This document shows, in pieces, positions 9,394 to 19,700 of a stretch of DNA of 64,000 nt. The stretch's first letter is position 1; each line of letters opens with the position of its first letter. The stretch covers positions 623,615-687,614 of the forward strand of contig JAJCZX010000030.1 in assembly GCA_029262195.1 (NCBI GenBank), given 5' to 3'. The position numbers and the translations under genes were made by a program. The notes beneath the pieces were generated by a model, which was not told the DNA's origin, made no database searches, and saw only the letters and a program-made list of their open reading frames with translations. This DNA comes from Gemmatimonadota bacterium. GTDB taxonomy: Bacteria > Gemmatimonadota > Gemmatimonadetes > Gemmatimonadales > GWC2-71-9.

Positions 9394-9448
9394 GGGGGAA
9401 GTCGGGAAGTCGGAAGTCGGAAGGGGGTGGGGGGTGGGGGGAGGAGGG
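9394..9448 (+). repeat. Heptanucleotide GGGAAGTC-type repeat running into a G-quadruplex-type tract
   Basis: Four degenerate units (GGGAAGTC, GGGAAGTC, GGAAGTC, GGAAG) are followed by G5-T-G6-T-G6-AGGA-G3. The tract lies just upstream of ettA, so the mRNA leader would be C-rich and the template strand G-rich. A related GGGAAGC repeat occurs at 32522-32552. Confidence 0.65.
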
Positions 9449-9519
9449 TGTACAATTCGGGCACATAGGTAAAACCAATCCGGGGACCGGATCAAAATAC
9501 CGGCCCCCGGAAACAACGA

Positions 9520-12204
9520 CTAGAAAGAGTAGTTAATCCTTCCCAGCACCAGTCGGCCGAGCGCAGGGGCGCCGACAAACTCATTGTGCAAATTGTCGAA
9601 CAGGTTGGACGCGGTGACGCTGAGGCGAACGCCCGGAGCCCAGGGAACCTTATACGACGCCGAGATATCTACTACAGCGTAGCTCTCAACCGTACCCACG
9701 AAGATCCCGGAATTCATCGGGAACGAATCCGTGAAGCGGACCCGACCATCGAGCGTAACGCCCGACCGGGCATCGTTCCAACGAGCCGAAACTGACCCTT
9801 TGATTTTCGGTGCGTTGAGAGCAATATCTCCGGTGCCAGCGCAGTCTTCGACACCATCGTCATTGCCATCGAAACAATCGTCATTCACAAAAGAGAACGT
9901 CCCTTTTAGTGTGAGTTGATCGGTGGCCAAAACCTGGAGGGACAGATCGGCGCCCCAGAGGTTGATGTTACCGAAATTACGGTAGGTCAAAAGAAGGTCT
10001 TGATTCGGATTCTCGGTTGGACTCACCGTTCCGATTGGTACGGATGCCAATCCAGCGATCAGAGCCTGAACTTCGGCCTGGGTGACAAGCCCCGCACCAA
10101 CAAGGGGGGCGAGTTGAGAACTTACATACGCGGCAGTGGTGGCAGGATCAAGAAACACAGTGGGAGTCTCGACCCGCAGAGGACCAATAAAATCTTCGGT
10201 GTGCGTCGCGTAAGCATCAGCGGCCAACACTACGCGGTTTCCAATCACGCCCTTGTAGCCAACCTCAAACGTGTTTGAAATCGTGGGTTCGATGGGTGAT
10301 ATCGCGCCTGGGCCGAGTTGATCCAGCGGGAACGGATCACCTGCAGCTGCACCTTCCTGGCTGAACCGGCGCAAAATCGTGTTGACCGCCGTCCCGGGAT
10401 TCGGAAGTAGCGGAGCGAGGGACGCAGGAGCAAACGCGGCAATCAATGCATCCCAGGCAAGCGTTGCATCCGCTGGTAGTTCTACTGTAGGCGCGGAGGG
10501 TGTCCGCATGCAAAGGCTCTGGAAACCTCCAGCACATGTCGGGAAGGAGAAACCGTTTTCAGGCACACCCAAAACTCTGACGGGGAAACTCGTGCCATCT
10601 GGCAGTGGGACAACACCTGCCAAACGGTCAAGGAACAGGTTGTTGGTGGTTGGAGTGTCGAACGACCGGTTGAACGTAAAGCGTACCGTATTGTTATCGT
10701 CGGGATGCACTACCAATGCGGCACGTGGGGAAAAATTCAGGTCATCGAGTCGATTGTGATCGTCAACCCGAATAGCGGTAACCAGATCAATCATAGATGA
10801 CAATTCGGTCTCGGAATGGACGTAAACACCGATCTCGTTAATGGTGTCATCAGCCTCGTTACGACCCGTAACTGTCCCGTTGGTTCGAGGGTCAGTCTTC
10901 TGCCAATCGATTCCATAGGTAAAGCTCTGGCGGTCTCCCGTGTCAAATCCGTGCTGGATCTGGACCGCATACATACGGGACCGATCTACAATGCTGTCGC
11001 CGACGTTTAGAATGAAGCTTTCGCCCGCATCACTGCCATTGACGAACGCCTGGGCGAAGAAGCGACCTCTGAGATAACGTGCCTGAAGGTATTTGTACTG
11101 CCAATCCTTAATTTGCCCGGCGCCAATACCGGTTAACTCCACTGAGGAACCAAGGTTATTGAGACCACCCGACAGAATTAATTCGGATCCGTCATCTCCA
11201 CGATAGTCGAACCGCGCTTCACCACTCCAGCGTTCGGCATTGAAATCACGAAGGCCGATCCTCGTGTTGGGATCAACCATTAAAGCCTGAGCGCGGGCAG
11301 CGGCCTCGGTCACATCAGTGTGTTCCCAGTCATCGCCCTGCATGTATTGTCCAGAAACCTTAAACCCAAAACGATCATTAACCGCGGTCGCATGCCGGAA
11401 GGAGCCGAGGAACACAGAGCGCTCGCCACCACCGAGACTGAATGACGTTCCCGGGTGATCAATAGGGGACTTGGTGATCATGTGCAAAACGCCGTTGGAC
11501 GCGTTGGGGCCGTAAAGCGCTGCTCCCGGACCCAGCGACACTTCGATCCTCTCAATATCGAGGTCATTGGTCGGTACCATGTTGTGGGCGTTCAGGCGCA
11601 ACGACGGGACGTGGGCATAACGATTGTCGACGATGGTAAGAAGCGCGCCTGAGAAAACGTTGTTAAAGCCCCTCGCCACCACATTGGATTGGGTGAGCCC
11701 GGTTTGGACCATATCAACGCCCGGCAGCGTCCTGACGTGCTCGACCGGCGTAGCCGCAACCGAGGTTTCGATCGTCTCCGCGGATACCACCGCTACCGAT
11801 GCAGGAGCATCGAGCGTTTTTTCCTGGCGCCTTGAGGCTGTGATCACGACGGGATTAAGAAGAAAGCTTCTGGAAGACATTTGATACGTATCGTCAGAGG
11901 TCGCTCCGGCCGTAACGCCAACACCGTCTACCCGCATTGGTGCATAACCTATTCCAGTCAGAATGACGGAGTAGTTGCCGGCTGGTAACGAGAAAGAGAA
12001 ACGACCGTTGGAGGTCGTCTGGGCGGTCTGCGAAGTTCCCCCACCACCGGACACCTCCACGATAACACTCAGAAGTGGATTGCCAGTTTCGATATCTACA
12101 ACGGTACCGGCAAGGTTGCCGTTCTGGGCCTGGACCCCTTGAACTAGAACCAGCGGGAGAAGGAAAAAAGCCAGACCCAACGTGACCATAAGTTTGCGAT
12201 TCAT
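9520..12204 (-). CDS. TonB-dependent outer-membrane receptor with carboxypeptidase-regulatory-like N-domain
   Basis: An 894-residue exported receptor. The signal peptide ends at VQAQ (about residue 27). Residues ~30-110 are a carboxypeptidase-regulatory (CarboxypepD_reg-like) beta-sandwich (NLAGTVVDIETGNPL...GRFSFSLPAGNYSV). The plug follows at ~115-240, with TPVEHVRTLPGVDMV and IERIEVSLGPGAALYGPNASNGVLHMITKSP. The remainder is a beta barrel ending in the aromatic LGRINYSF. It would import a large substrate, powered by TonB-ExbBD. The ligand is unknown, and no SusD partner is adjacent. Start at ATG 12204 after a GAGGAG site; the codon before it is TTG. Confidence 0.93.
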   Translation of the reverse strand: MNRKLMVTLGLAFFLLPLVLVQGVQAQNGNLAGTVVDIETGNPLLSVIVEVSGGGGTSQTAQTTSNGRFSFSLPAGNYSVILTGIGYAPMRVDGVGVTAGATSDDTYQMSSRSFLLNPVVITASRRQEKTLDAPASVAVVSAETIETSVAATPVEHVRTLPGVDMVQTGLTQSNVVARGFNNVFSGALLTIVDNRYAHVPSLRLNAHNMVPTNDLDIERIEVSLGPGAALYGPNASNGVLHMITKSPIDHPGTSFSLGGGERSVFLGSFRHATAVNDRFGFKVSGQYMQGDDWEHTDVTEAAARAQALMVDPNTRIGLRDFNAERWSGEARFDYRGDDGSELILSGGLNNLGSSVELTGIGAGQIKDWQYKYLQARYLRGRFFAQAFVNGSDAGESFILNVGDSIVDRSRMYAVQIQHGFDTGDRQSFTYGIDWQKTDPRTNGTVTGRNEADDTINEIGVYVHSETELSSMIDLVTAIRVDDHNRLDDLNFSPRAALVVHPDDNNTVRFTFNRSFDTPTTNNLFLDRLAGVVPLPDGTSFPVRVLGVPENGFSFPTCAGGFQSLCMRTPSAPTVELPADATLAWDALIAAFAPASLAPLLPNPGTAVNTILRRFSQEGAAAGDPFPLDQLGPGAISPIEPTISNTFEVGYKGVIGNRVVLAADAYATHTEDFIGPLRVETPTVFLDPATTAAYVSSQLAPLVGAGLVTQAEVQALIAGLASVPIGTVSPTENPNQDLLLTYRNFGNINLWGADLSLQVLATDQLTLKGTFSFVNDDCFDGNDDGVEDCAGTGDIALNAPKIKGSVSARWNDARSGVTLDGRVRFTDSFPMNSGIFVGTVESYAVVDISASYKVPWAPGVRLSVTASNLFDNLHNEFVGAPALGRLVLGRINYSF

Positions 12205-12448
12205 CAAAACTCCTCATTCGGAACCGAATTGAAGATCTCGATCCACCTGAAAAGGGTGAGCTGGAAGCCAAGCCTCCGAGCCGAGAACCGTCCCTAATTT
12301 CGCAAAAAACGGGACCTTTTACGCATATTGAAGGCCAAGATAAGACAAAAGCGGTCGTTGCGCGAGAGGAAAGATGGTGGAAGGTCGGGACGTGGAGACA
12401 TCGGGAAGGGAGCAACAGAAGAGTTCGAAACCCAACACCTGGGGGGCG

Positions 12449-13909
12449 CTAGGGGTTTGATGCAACCACGTCCTGGGCCATCTCAAACAGTTTCCAATAT
12501 GGGGGAGCATATCCATTGTCTCCCTCAAAACGCACCGCACTGACGCCAACTTCCCTGGCGATCAAAGACTGACGAGCAGAGAAAGCCCTGTTCTTTAAAG
12601 CGGCAGCGGCAGACATACCCTCTGGAATAAATCCGACGACCCCGAACAGGTTGGTAAACCAACTAACCGCCTTCATTGCCCTGGCCAGGGGCAACTGGTA
12701 CCACGGGAAATCCAGTTGGTCTCCAGCTTCGGCCCCCTCCAGCATCGCATCGATAACCGCATTGTCTATCCTGTCCTCCCTCAACGTAGCGGGATCCCGC
12801 CACTCGGCAACAACTGCCAACTGCGGATCGTATTCCAGATCAGAGGGCTCCTGTGTCTCAAAATATCTCACGCCAAACGAAGCCAGCCAGGACTGGAGGC
12901 CCGGTGAAGAAATAGTCGAAATCCCTGTCCAAAGGCTCACTCCAAGATCGCCGTACACCGACGATGCCACCTCCGAGCAAAACAGTTTCTCCGGATCCTG
13001 GTAATTCATCTCAAAGTCATACGGCGTATGCCCCGATTCTGCGCGTTGGAGAGCGAGCGAAGCTGCCCGGTGCGGAAGCATGGGATCGGACACCAGCTGG
13101 GGCAGATCAGCGCGAAGCCGAAGCACCATTATCCGCAGTTTCTTGTCGCGCAGGTATTCCTCTGCCGAAGCCACAGCCACACCACCTTCGATGTGGGCTT
13201 CAACAACTGACACATTGCCAGTTGTCGAGTCGACATAAGCCAGCGCAACATGCGAAAAATTTCCCGGAAAATCGTTACCGCGGGCAATTAGCGCCGATGT
13301 CGGAGCGCCACCACGAGATACCAGCAGATCTCCTGAATGGACCGTCACCCCCTGCACCACTGCCGAAGGTGTCCGGGACCGTTGTTCTCCGCCAAAGAAA
13401 AGAGCGGTAAGCTCGTCGGGTTGTTGGAGCATTACTTCTTCGACGGCCGTGCGTCCGCCGTACAGCAGCCGGTAGAGCGTCTCTCGCGTGGTTTGCTCAT
13501 CGAAGTTCCACGCCTGGGATCTGAGCTTCAACCCCTCGCGAATTCGAAAAAAATCTCCCACATATTGCTGAACGAACCCAGGGCATGCAGCCGCGTAAGC
13601 GCCTGCTTCGAACATGTTGTTTTCGAGCCGTCGATAGAATCGATCTTCGGCACCAAGATCCCTGGAAAACAACGTGTCAATTCGCGCCCGCAGGTCGTAC
13701 AAACTGCTTTCCAGTAAATCCTGATTGCCGCACCTCCCTGACCGGGTGGCCGAAAACGAGCCTTCCAGCGCATTCCACAACGAGTCTTGATTCCAGACGA
13801 ACGCCGTTGAGCCCGGAATGAAACTGTCCGGACGTGGAGTCGGGAGTGGAATCGCAAGGACAACAACGGTCGCCAGAAGCGCCGCGCCGACGGCGTGTGC
13901 TTTTCTCAT
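12449..13909 (-). CDS. YiiX/YebB-like permuted NlpC/P60 cysteine hydrolase
   Basis: A 486-residue protein with an N-terminal export or anchor segment (AHAVGAALLATVVVLAIP). The middle holds a permuted papain-like domain: VHSGDLLVSRG, the catalytic His in GNFSHVALAYVD, VVEAHIEGGV, and the catalytic Cys in KLFCSEVASSVY. In the permuted (YiiX/LRAT-like) arrangement His precedes Cys, as here. Family members are thought to hydrolyse peptidoglycan peptides or act on lipid or amide bonds in the envelope. The frame continues upstream to 14005, but ATG 13909 gives the expected signal start. It is divergent from the Cus-type operon. Confidence 0.83.
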   Translation of the reverse strand: MRKAHAVGAALLATVVVLAIPLPTPRPDSFIPGSTAFVWNQDSLWNALEGSFSATRSGRCGNQDLLESSLYDLRARIDTLFSRDLGAEDRFYRRLENNMFEAGAYAAACPGFVQQYVGDFFRIREGLKLRSQAWNFDEQTTRETLYRLLYGGRTAVEEVMLQQPDELTALFFGGEQRSRTPSAVVQGVTVHSGDLLVSRGGAPTSALIARGNDFPGNFSHVALAYVDSTTGNVSVVEAHIEGGVAVASAEEYLRDKKLRIMVLRLRADLPQLVSDPMLPHRAASLALQRAESGHTPYDFEMNYQDPEKLFCSEVASSVYGDLGVSLWTGISTISSPGLQSWLASFGVRYFETQEPSDLEYDPQLAVVAEWRDPATLREDRIDNAVIDAMLEGAEAGDQLDFPWYQLPLARAMKAVSWFTNLFGVVGFIPEGMSAAAALKNRAFSARQSLIAREVGVSAVRFEGDNGYAPPYWKLFEMAQDVVASNP

Positions 13910-13989
13910 AAAGAAAAAGTTAGTTGGACTGACCAACAAATCCGAATCCTGCAACGGGTAGAACTGATTCCCTCCCACCGAACAAAGCC

Positions 13990-14004
13990 GGCGGGAGTTT
14001 TGCA
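13990..14004 (+). promoter_or_regulatory. Candidate sigma-54 promoter, distal
   Basis: GG and GC are spaced by exactly 10 bases (GG 13990-13991, GC 14002-14003), with GGC at -24 and TTTTGCA at -12, close to consensus. It lies about 235 bases upstream of the tolC-like start. The downstream operon encodes a sigma-54 activator. Confidence 0.35.
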
Positions 14005-14168
14005 ACCGTTGACCAGGACGAGTCTGCTCCTAGCCCTCCAGAATCCGTTCCCAAACTGGGGTATATCACCCACTAAATGCCGCCGAATAACCCACGGCCC
14101 GGCCTCACATGAGACTATCGGCAATTTTAACTCGTTGATTCACAATGGTTTACAGCAACCAAGCCTCG

Positions 14169-14183
14169 GGTTCTAATTTTGCA
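14169..14183 (+). promoter_or_regulatory. Candidate sigma-54 promoter of the cus-type operon, proximal
   Basis: GG (14169-14170) and GC (14181-14182) have the strict 10-base spacing and a strong TTTTGCA -12 element; the -24 part matches only at GG. It lies about 55 bases before the first gene, an ordinary leader length. The operon's last gene is an NtrC-type activator, making autoregulation plausible. Confidence 0.45.
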
Positions 14184-14238
14184 ACACAGCCGGATCGAGT
14201 GTAGCGTTTCGAAATCATGACACGAACAGGAGTTGGGT

Positions 14239-15510
14239 TTGCCTGGAATACCATTCAACGCGGTATTATCGATAAAATTGGCGTTAATCTACGCGGCGGG
14301 GACGTGGTTGGGGGCGCAACAACCGATTGACACATTGAGATTGAATACCGCTGTCGGGATCGCCCTGGAAAACAATCCAGGTTTATTGGCGATGAGGCTC
14401 AGGGCGGACGCTGCCAGCGAACGGATTTCTCCCGCAGGTACGTTACCTGACCCGTTGCTTTCCTTCGGAATGCGCAACTGGCCACTCGATCTCGGCACCG
14501 ATGTGCAAATGTCGATGCATTCCATTTCATTAACTCAACGTTTCCCCTGGCCTGGAAAACTCCGGTTCGCCCAGGAAAGAACGGAGAGACTTTCTTCGGC
14601 TAGCACATTTGACGCCGACGAAGTGGAACGCGATTTGATAGCACGACTCAAAGGTATCTATTATCGGATAGGATTTACCGACCGGGCGTTGAACACCATG
14701 GACGATACGAGGCAACTACTTCGTGATTTCCATCAGGTGTCAACCGCTTTGTACGGAGTCGGGGAGGGCCTCCAACAGGATGTCCTGCAAGCGCAGATCG
14801 CGGTGGCCTCGATGACCGAAAGCATTACGATACTGCAGCAGGATCGGATGGCTACTGTAGCTCGTTTCAATTCTCTCATGGGGCGCCCCGCCACCACTGA
14901 AGTCCTTGCGGTTGAGTTCCCTGATGCTACTCCGACAACGCCTCCCGCGGATTCCCTGATTGAAATCGCTTCCGGAGTCCGGCCCGCATTGAGAGCGGCC
15001 CATGAACGAGTACTGGCCGCCGAAGCTGGTTATGACGCAGCACTGAAAAACGTATTCCCTGACCTTACCGTAACGCTGGGATACGGTAACCGCCCGCAGT
15101 TTTCGAATCTAGCGACCGTAATGGTGGGAATCAGCCTACCGATCTGGACTGGTTCACGTCAACGCCCCATCCAACGCGAAATGCTTGCATTGCGAAACGC
15201 CGAAGAGGCCCGATCGTTGGACATCTACAACGAAACGTATGCCAGGTTAGTGGAATTGTCCGCCGAGACCGTGCGGGCTCGGAACCTGACCGATTTATAC
15301 CGCTCTTCGATTTTGCCGCAGGCCCGAGCGGCCGTTGAATCTGCGCTGTCTGCCTACAGGGTAGGAGAAGTTGATTACATGACGCTGGTACAAAACGAAA
15401 TGACCGTTAATCGCTACGAGATTGAAATGTTTCGACTATTAGCCGAGTACCACAGCGCTGTCGCGCAAATCGAAGCTCTCGCTGGTCCGGTGATTGGAGA
15501 TATACAATGA
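14239..15510 (+). CDS. TolC/CusC-family outer-membrane efflux protein
   Basis: About 423 residues. A signal peptide (IKLALIYAAGTWLGAQ) precedes the duplicated coiled-coil/beta-strand repeat of outer-membrane efflux channels: TLRLNTAVGIALENNPGL, SISLTQRFPWPGKL, then LAAEAGYDAALKNVFPDLTV and VGEVDYMTLVQNEM. It is the exit duct of a tripartite exporter. The start codon is probably TTG 14239: AGGAG (14228-14232) is 6 bases away, while TTG 14233 touches the site. The stop overlaps the next gene as ATGA (15507-15510). Confidence 0.9.
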   Translation: MPGIPFNAVLSIKLALIYAAGTWLGAQQPIDTLRLNTAVGIALENNPGLLAMRLRADAASERISPAGTLPDPLLSFGMRNWPLDLGTDVQMSMHSISLTQRFPWPGKLRFAQERTERLSSASTFDADEVERDLIARLKGIYYRIGFTDRALNTMDDTRQLLRDFHQVSTALYGVGEGLQQDVLQAQIAVASMTESITILQQDRMATVARFNSLMGRPATTEVLAVEFPDATPTTPPADSLIEIASGVRPALRAAHERVLAAEAGYDAALKNVFPDLTVTLGYGNRPQFSNLATVMVGISLPIWTGSRQRPIQREMLALRNAEEARSLDIYNETYARLVELSAETVRARNLTDLYRSSILPQARAAVESALSAYRVGEVDYMTLVQNEMTVNRYEIEMFRLLAEYHSAVAQIEALAGPVIGDIQ

Positions 15511-16727
15511 AACCCTTTGCTACCATAGTTCTTTTGGGGCTAGGCCTCGTGGCTTGTAGCGGTAAATCGGATGACGGAACGGATGGGATGAGCGCCGCCG
15601 AGATGGCCCAGATGGATAATGATTCAGGGGAGCCGGAGATGACAGCCGCTGAGATGGCTACTATGGACGACCCTGATCTGGGAGGGCGAAGACCGGTTCA
15701 CCTCACTGAGTCGCAGCAAACCGCACTGGGGGTGGTGTACATCGCGGTGACTCGTGAAAATCTAATCAGGATCGTTAGAACGGTGGGGGAGGTGCGTGCG
15801 GCAGAGCCCCAGGTCGCGGACGTCACTCCAAAGATCGATGGTTTTGTGGAAGAACTATTCGTTGATTTCACCGGGCAAACAGTTCGGGAAGGCCAACCCC
15901 TCCTTACACTTTATAGTCCAAGTATGGTCGCCGCTCAGGAAGAGATGTTAACCGCGCTGAGATTGGCTACGTCAATTGACTCCGGTGCCACCGAAGCGTG
16001 GGAGAACGCCCAGCGAATGCTCGAAGCGGCCCGCCGCAGACTGGCTTACTGGGATATCACCCCCGATCAAGTGGCCGAAATCGAACGGACTGGAGTAACG
16101 AATAAGAGTCTAACCCTGGTCGCGCCAGTCAGCGGCATCGTTCTTGAAAAAAGGGTGGTCAGCGGACAACAGGTGATGCCCGGTATGTTGATGTATCGGA
16201 TTGCAGACCTGACTTCTGTATGGATTGAAGGAGAAGTGTTCGAGCAGGACCTTCAGTTTGTGGAGACGGGAGACCAGGCGCACATCGAGGTAGAGGCTTA
16301 TCCAGGCGACCATCTTATGGGACGAGTTTCGTTCATACATCCCGTAGTCGATACGCGCACCCGAACCACCCGCATCAGAGTGGCTGTACCAAACCCCGAC
16401 CTCCGCTTAAAACCCGGTATGTTCGCCACCATCTATTTCGAAAAGTCGATCGGTACAACCTTCCCGGTCATCCCCGTGGAAGCTGTGATCATAACAGGGG
16501 AACGCGATCTGGTGTTTTTACGGGACGCCGACGGAATGCTCAATCCGCGAGAGGTGGTCCTGGGCGCCCGAGCAGATGGTAAGGTGCAAATCCTTCAGGG
16601 CCTTGCCGAGGGAGACACGATCGTGGGGTCGGCAAACTACCTGATCGACTCCGAGTCCCGCCTCGCAAGCACCGGTGGCGGAATGATGCCCGGAATGGAC
16701 ATGGGACCGCCGGAGGACAGCCAATGA
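15507..16727 (+). CDS. CusB-type RND periplasmic adaptor lipoprotein
   Basis: A 406-residue adaptor with a lipobox (LGLVACS) at residues ~13-18. A Met-rich N-terminal stretch contains repeated AAEMAxMD motifs, and the C-terminus is Met-rich (GGGMMPGMDMG); such methionines bind Cu(I)/Ag(I) in CusB and CusF. The lipoyl and hairpin segments are IDGFVEELFVDFTGQTVREGQPLL and VAPVSGIVLEKRVVSGQQV, followed by barrel and membrane-proximal domains. It links the inner-membrane pump to the outer-membrane channel. Both ends overlap neighbours (ATGA at 15507 and at 16724), consistent with a tightly coupled operon. Confidence 0.92.
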   Translation: MKPFATIVLLGLGLVACSGKSDDGTDGMSAAEMAQMDNDSGEPEMTAAEMATMDDPDLGGRRPVHLTESQQTALGVVYIAVTRENLIRIVRTVGEVRAAEPQVADVTPKIDGFVEELFVDFTGQTVREGQPLLTLYSPSMVAAQEEMLTALRLATSIDSGATEAWENAQRMLEAARRRLAYWDITPDQVAEIERTGVTNKSLTLVAPVSGIVLEKRVVSGQQVMPGMLMYRIADLTSVWIEGEVFEQDLQFVETGDQAHIEVEAYPGDHLMGRVSFIHPVVDTRTRTTRIRVAVPNPDLRLKPGMFATIYFEKSIGTTFPVIPVEAVIITGERDLVFLRDADGMLNPREVVLGARADGKVQILQGLAEGDTIVGSANYLIDSESRLASTGGGMMPGMDMGPPEDSQ

Positions 16728-19700
16728 TCGCCAAAGTGATCGAATGGTCTCTTCGCAACAGGGTGCTGGTCCTTATGATAACGGCTGCGATCGCCGGGGT
16801 AGGTGTGTTATCGATGCTGTCGACGCCGATAGACGCGATTCCAGACCTCTCCGATGTCCAGGTGATTATCCAGACCGACTTTCGAGAGCAAGGCCCTGAC
16901 ATAGTAGAAGATCAGGTTACGTACCCCATTGCGTCTGAAATGCTGAAAGTTCCGGGGGCACGGGTGGTAAGGGGCTATTCGTTTTTCGGACTAAGCCTCG
17001 TTTACATCATTTTTGAAGATGGCACCGACATTTACTGGGCCCGTTCTCGAGTTCTGGAATACATGAATGGCATCAGGCAGGCCCTTCCTCCGGGTGTAGA
17101 ACCCACCCTTGGGCCGGATGCCACGGGAGTCGGTTGGGTGCTCCAGTACACGTTGGAATCGGAAGTATTGGATCTGGCTGAACTCCGAACGCTACAGGAC
17201 TGGTACATAAGGTACCAGCTAACAGCGGTGCCAGGCGTATCGGAAGTCGCATCCGTCGGCGGATTCACGAAACAGTATCAGGTCGAGGTAGACCCTGAGC
17301 GGTTGCGGGCGTTCGGCATTTCGGCATCAATGGTGGCCAGGGCGATCGGAGAACACAACGTTGACATTGGGGCTCGGGTTCTCGAAATGGGAGGCCGTGA
17401 GTACATGATCCGAGGGTTGGGCTACCTGAACGACATGAGCGACATCGAGCAGGTCGCTGTGGGGGCGACATCCAACGGCACACCAATCAGAGTCGCCGAC
17501 GTTGCAACGGTTCAATTCGGACCGGCTCCCCGCCGAGGGACTGCGGACTTGAACGGTCAGGGTGAGGTGGTGACTGGAATCGTGGTGATGCGATACGGTT
17601 CGGACGCGCTCAAAACCATTGATGGTATCAAACGGCGAGTGGAGGACATTCAAGCTGGCTTGCCGGACGGCGTAACGATGCGCGTGGTATATGATCGCAG
17701 CGAATTGATCCATCACGCGATTGAAACGCTGAGAGAAAAGCTCATAGAAGAATCGTTGATCGTTGCTCTAATCGCGGTCTTCTTCCTTTTGCATTTTCGA
17801 TCGGCGTTGGTGGCAATAGTCACTCTCCCTTTGGGAATATTGATCTCTTTTATCGTAATGAAGTGGATCGGTGTCGGCGCCAACATAATGAGCCTCGGCG
17901 GGATCGCCATAGCGATCGGAGCAATGGTCGATGGTGCCATTGTCATGATCGAAAACATGCACAAACATCTTGAAAGAGACGGGGGTAAGTCAGATCGATG
18001 GGACATTGTATTGGCAAGCGCTAAACAGGTGGGACCACCACTTTTCTTCTCTTTGCTAATTATTACTTTCAGTTTCCTGCCCGTGTTTGCGCTTGAACAA
18101 CAAGAAGGCCGACTTTTCAAACCACTGGCGTTTACGAAAACGTTCGCGATGGCTGGCTCGGCGCTCTTGTCCATTACACTCGTGCCGGTCCTCATGGGAT
18201 ATCTAATCCGGGGAAAGATCTTGCCGGAGCGCCGAAATCCGATAAACCGGTTTTTGAACTGGCTATACCGCCCCGTCATCACAACCATTTTGCGGGTCCC
18301 AAAAACGGTGCTGCTGATTTCACTGGCTGTTTTAACTGCAACCATATTCCCGTGGAAGAGACTTGGCAGCGAGTTCATGCCGCCCCTCCTGGAAGGATCC
18401 GTCCTTTTCATGCCCACCACGGTACCCGGAGCGAGCATCGCCCAGGCACGAGCCATCATGAGATATCAGGACAGCGTACTTGCCACGTTCCCTGAAATTG
18501 AAACGGTTCTGGGCAAGGGCGGACGGGCAAATACGGCAACCGACCCGGCACCCCTGGATATGTTCGAAACGACGATCATTCTCAAACCGCAAGATGAATG
18601 GCGACCCGGAATGACGTATAACCGATTGATCTCGGAATTGGACGAAGCAACGAGCCTTCCGGGCGTAACCAACGCCTGGACGATGCCCATCAAAGGAAGA
18701 ATCGACATGCTGGCGACAGGTGTCCGAACGCCTGTTGGGGTAAAGATTTTCGGCCCCAATCTTGACACCCTTCAGTCCCTGGGAGAAGAAGTCGAGCGAA
18801 TCATACAACAGGTACCCGGAACGCGGAGTGCCTTCGCCGAACGCGGGGTGAGCGGCTACTATGTTGACATAGACATCAATCGCAATACTGCGGCCAGGTA
18901 CGGGCTTAACGTCGGAGACGTACATCAGGCCATCATGGCCACGGTGGGAGGCCTCACTGCTGCGGTCACTGTCGAGGGACGCGAGCGCTATGCAGTCAAC
19001 GTCAGATATCCACGAGAGCTACGCGACGATGTGGAGCAGCTGCGCGATGTTCTCGTCACCACACCATCAGGCACTCCGATCCCCCTGGGCCAGCTGGCGC
19101 AGATAGCAGTAGTTTCGGGACCAATGGCGATAAAAACGGAAAACGCATTTCCCGTTACCATCGTTTTTATTGATCCCGGCGACCGCGACATAGGCGGTTA
19201 TGTTGCAGATGCACAAGCCGCCGTAAGCTCCCAACTAACCTTGCCACCCGGCTACACTCTGGTGTGGAGCGGGCAATTCGAGTTCATGCAACGGGTTGCT
19301 CAAAGACTGAAGGTGGTCGTTCCGATAACTTTGGGTATCATTTTCTTCCTTCTGTTTTTGAACTTCAAGAGTATTGCCGAATCCTTGATAGTGATGCTCG
19401 CGCTTCCGTTTTCGCTTATTGGCGGTATCTGGTTCCTATGGTTTTTGGGCTACAACACAAGCGTGGCGGTATGGGTAGGCTTTATAGCGTTGGCGGGAGT
19501 AGCGGCCGAAACCGGAGTGGTGATGGTCATTTACCTTGACGAGGCATTTCATCGGCTGAACCTCGAAGGTAAAATGAATACGAGTGCGGATGTAGCCGAC
19601 GCCGTGAGGGAAGGAGCTTTGGAGCGACTCAGGCCCGTCGTTATGACTGTCACAGCGATTACTGCGGGCTTGGCCCCTATATTGTGGAGCACCGGTGCCG

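Noticed and set aside
9373..9516. A 48-residue N-terminal extension of EttA
   Set aside because: It is translated from the GGGAAGTC/G-run intergenic repeat; the family start MANPQY at 9372 fits.
17713..18459. A 248-codon minus-strand frame
   Set aside because: It is antisense to the CusA pump and has no recognisable domain.
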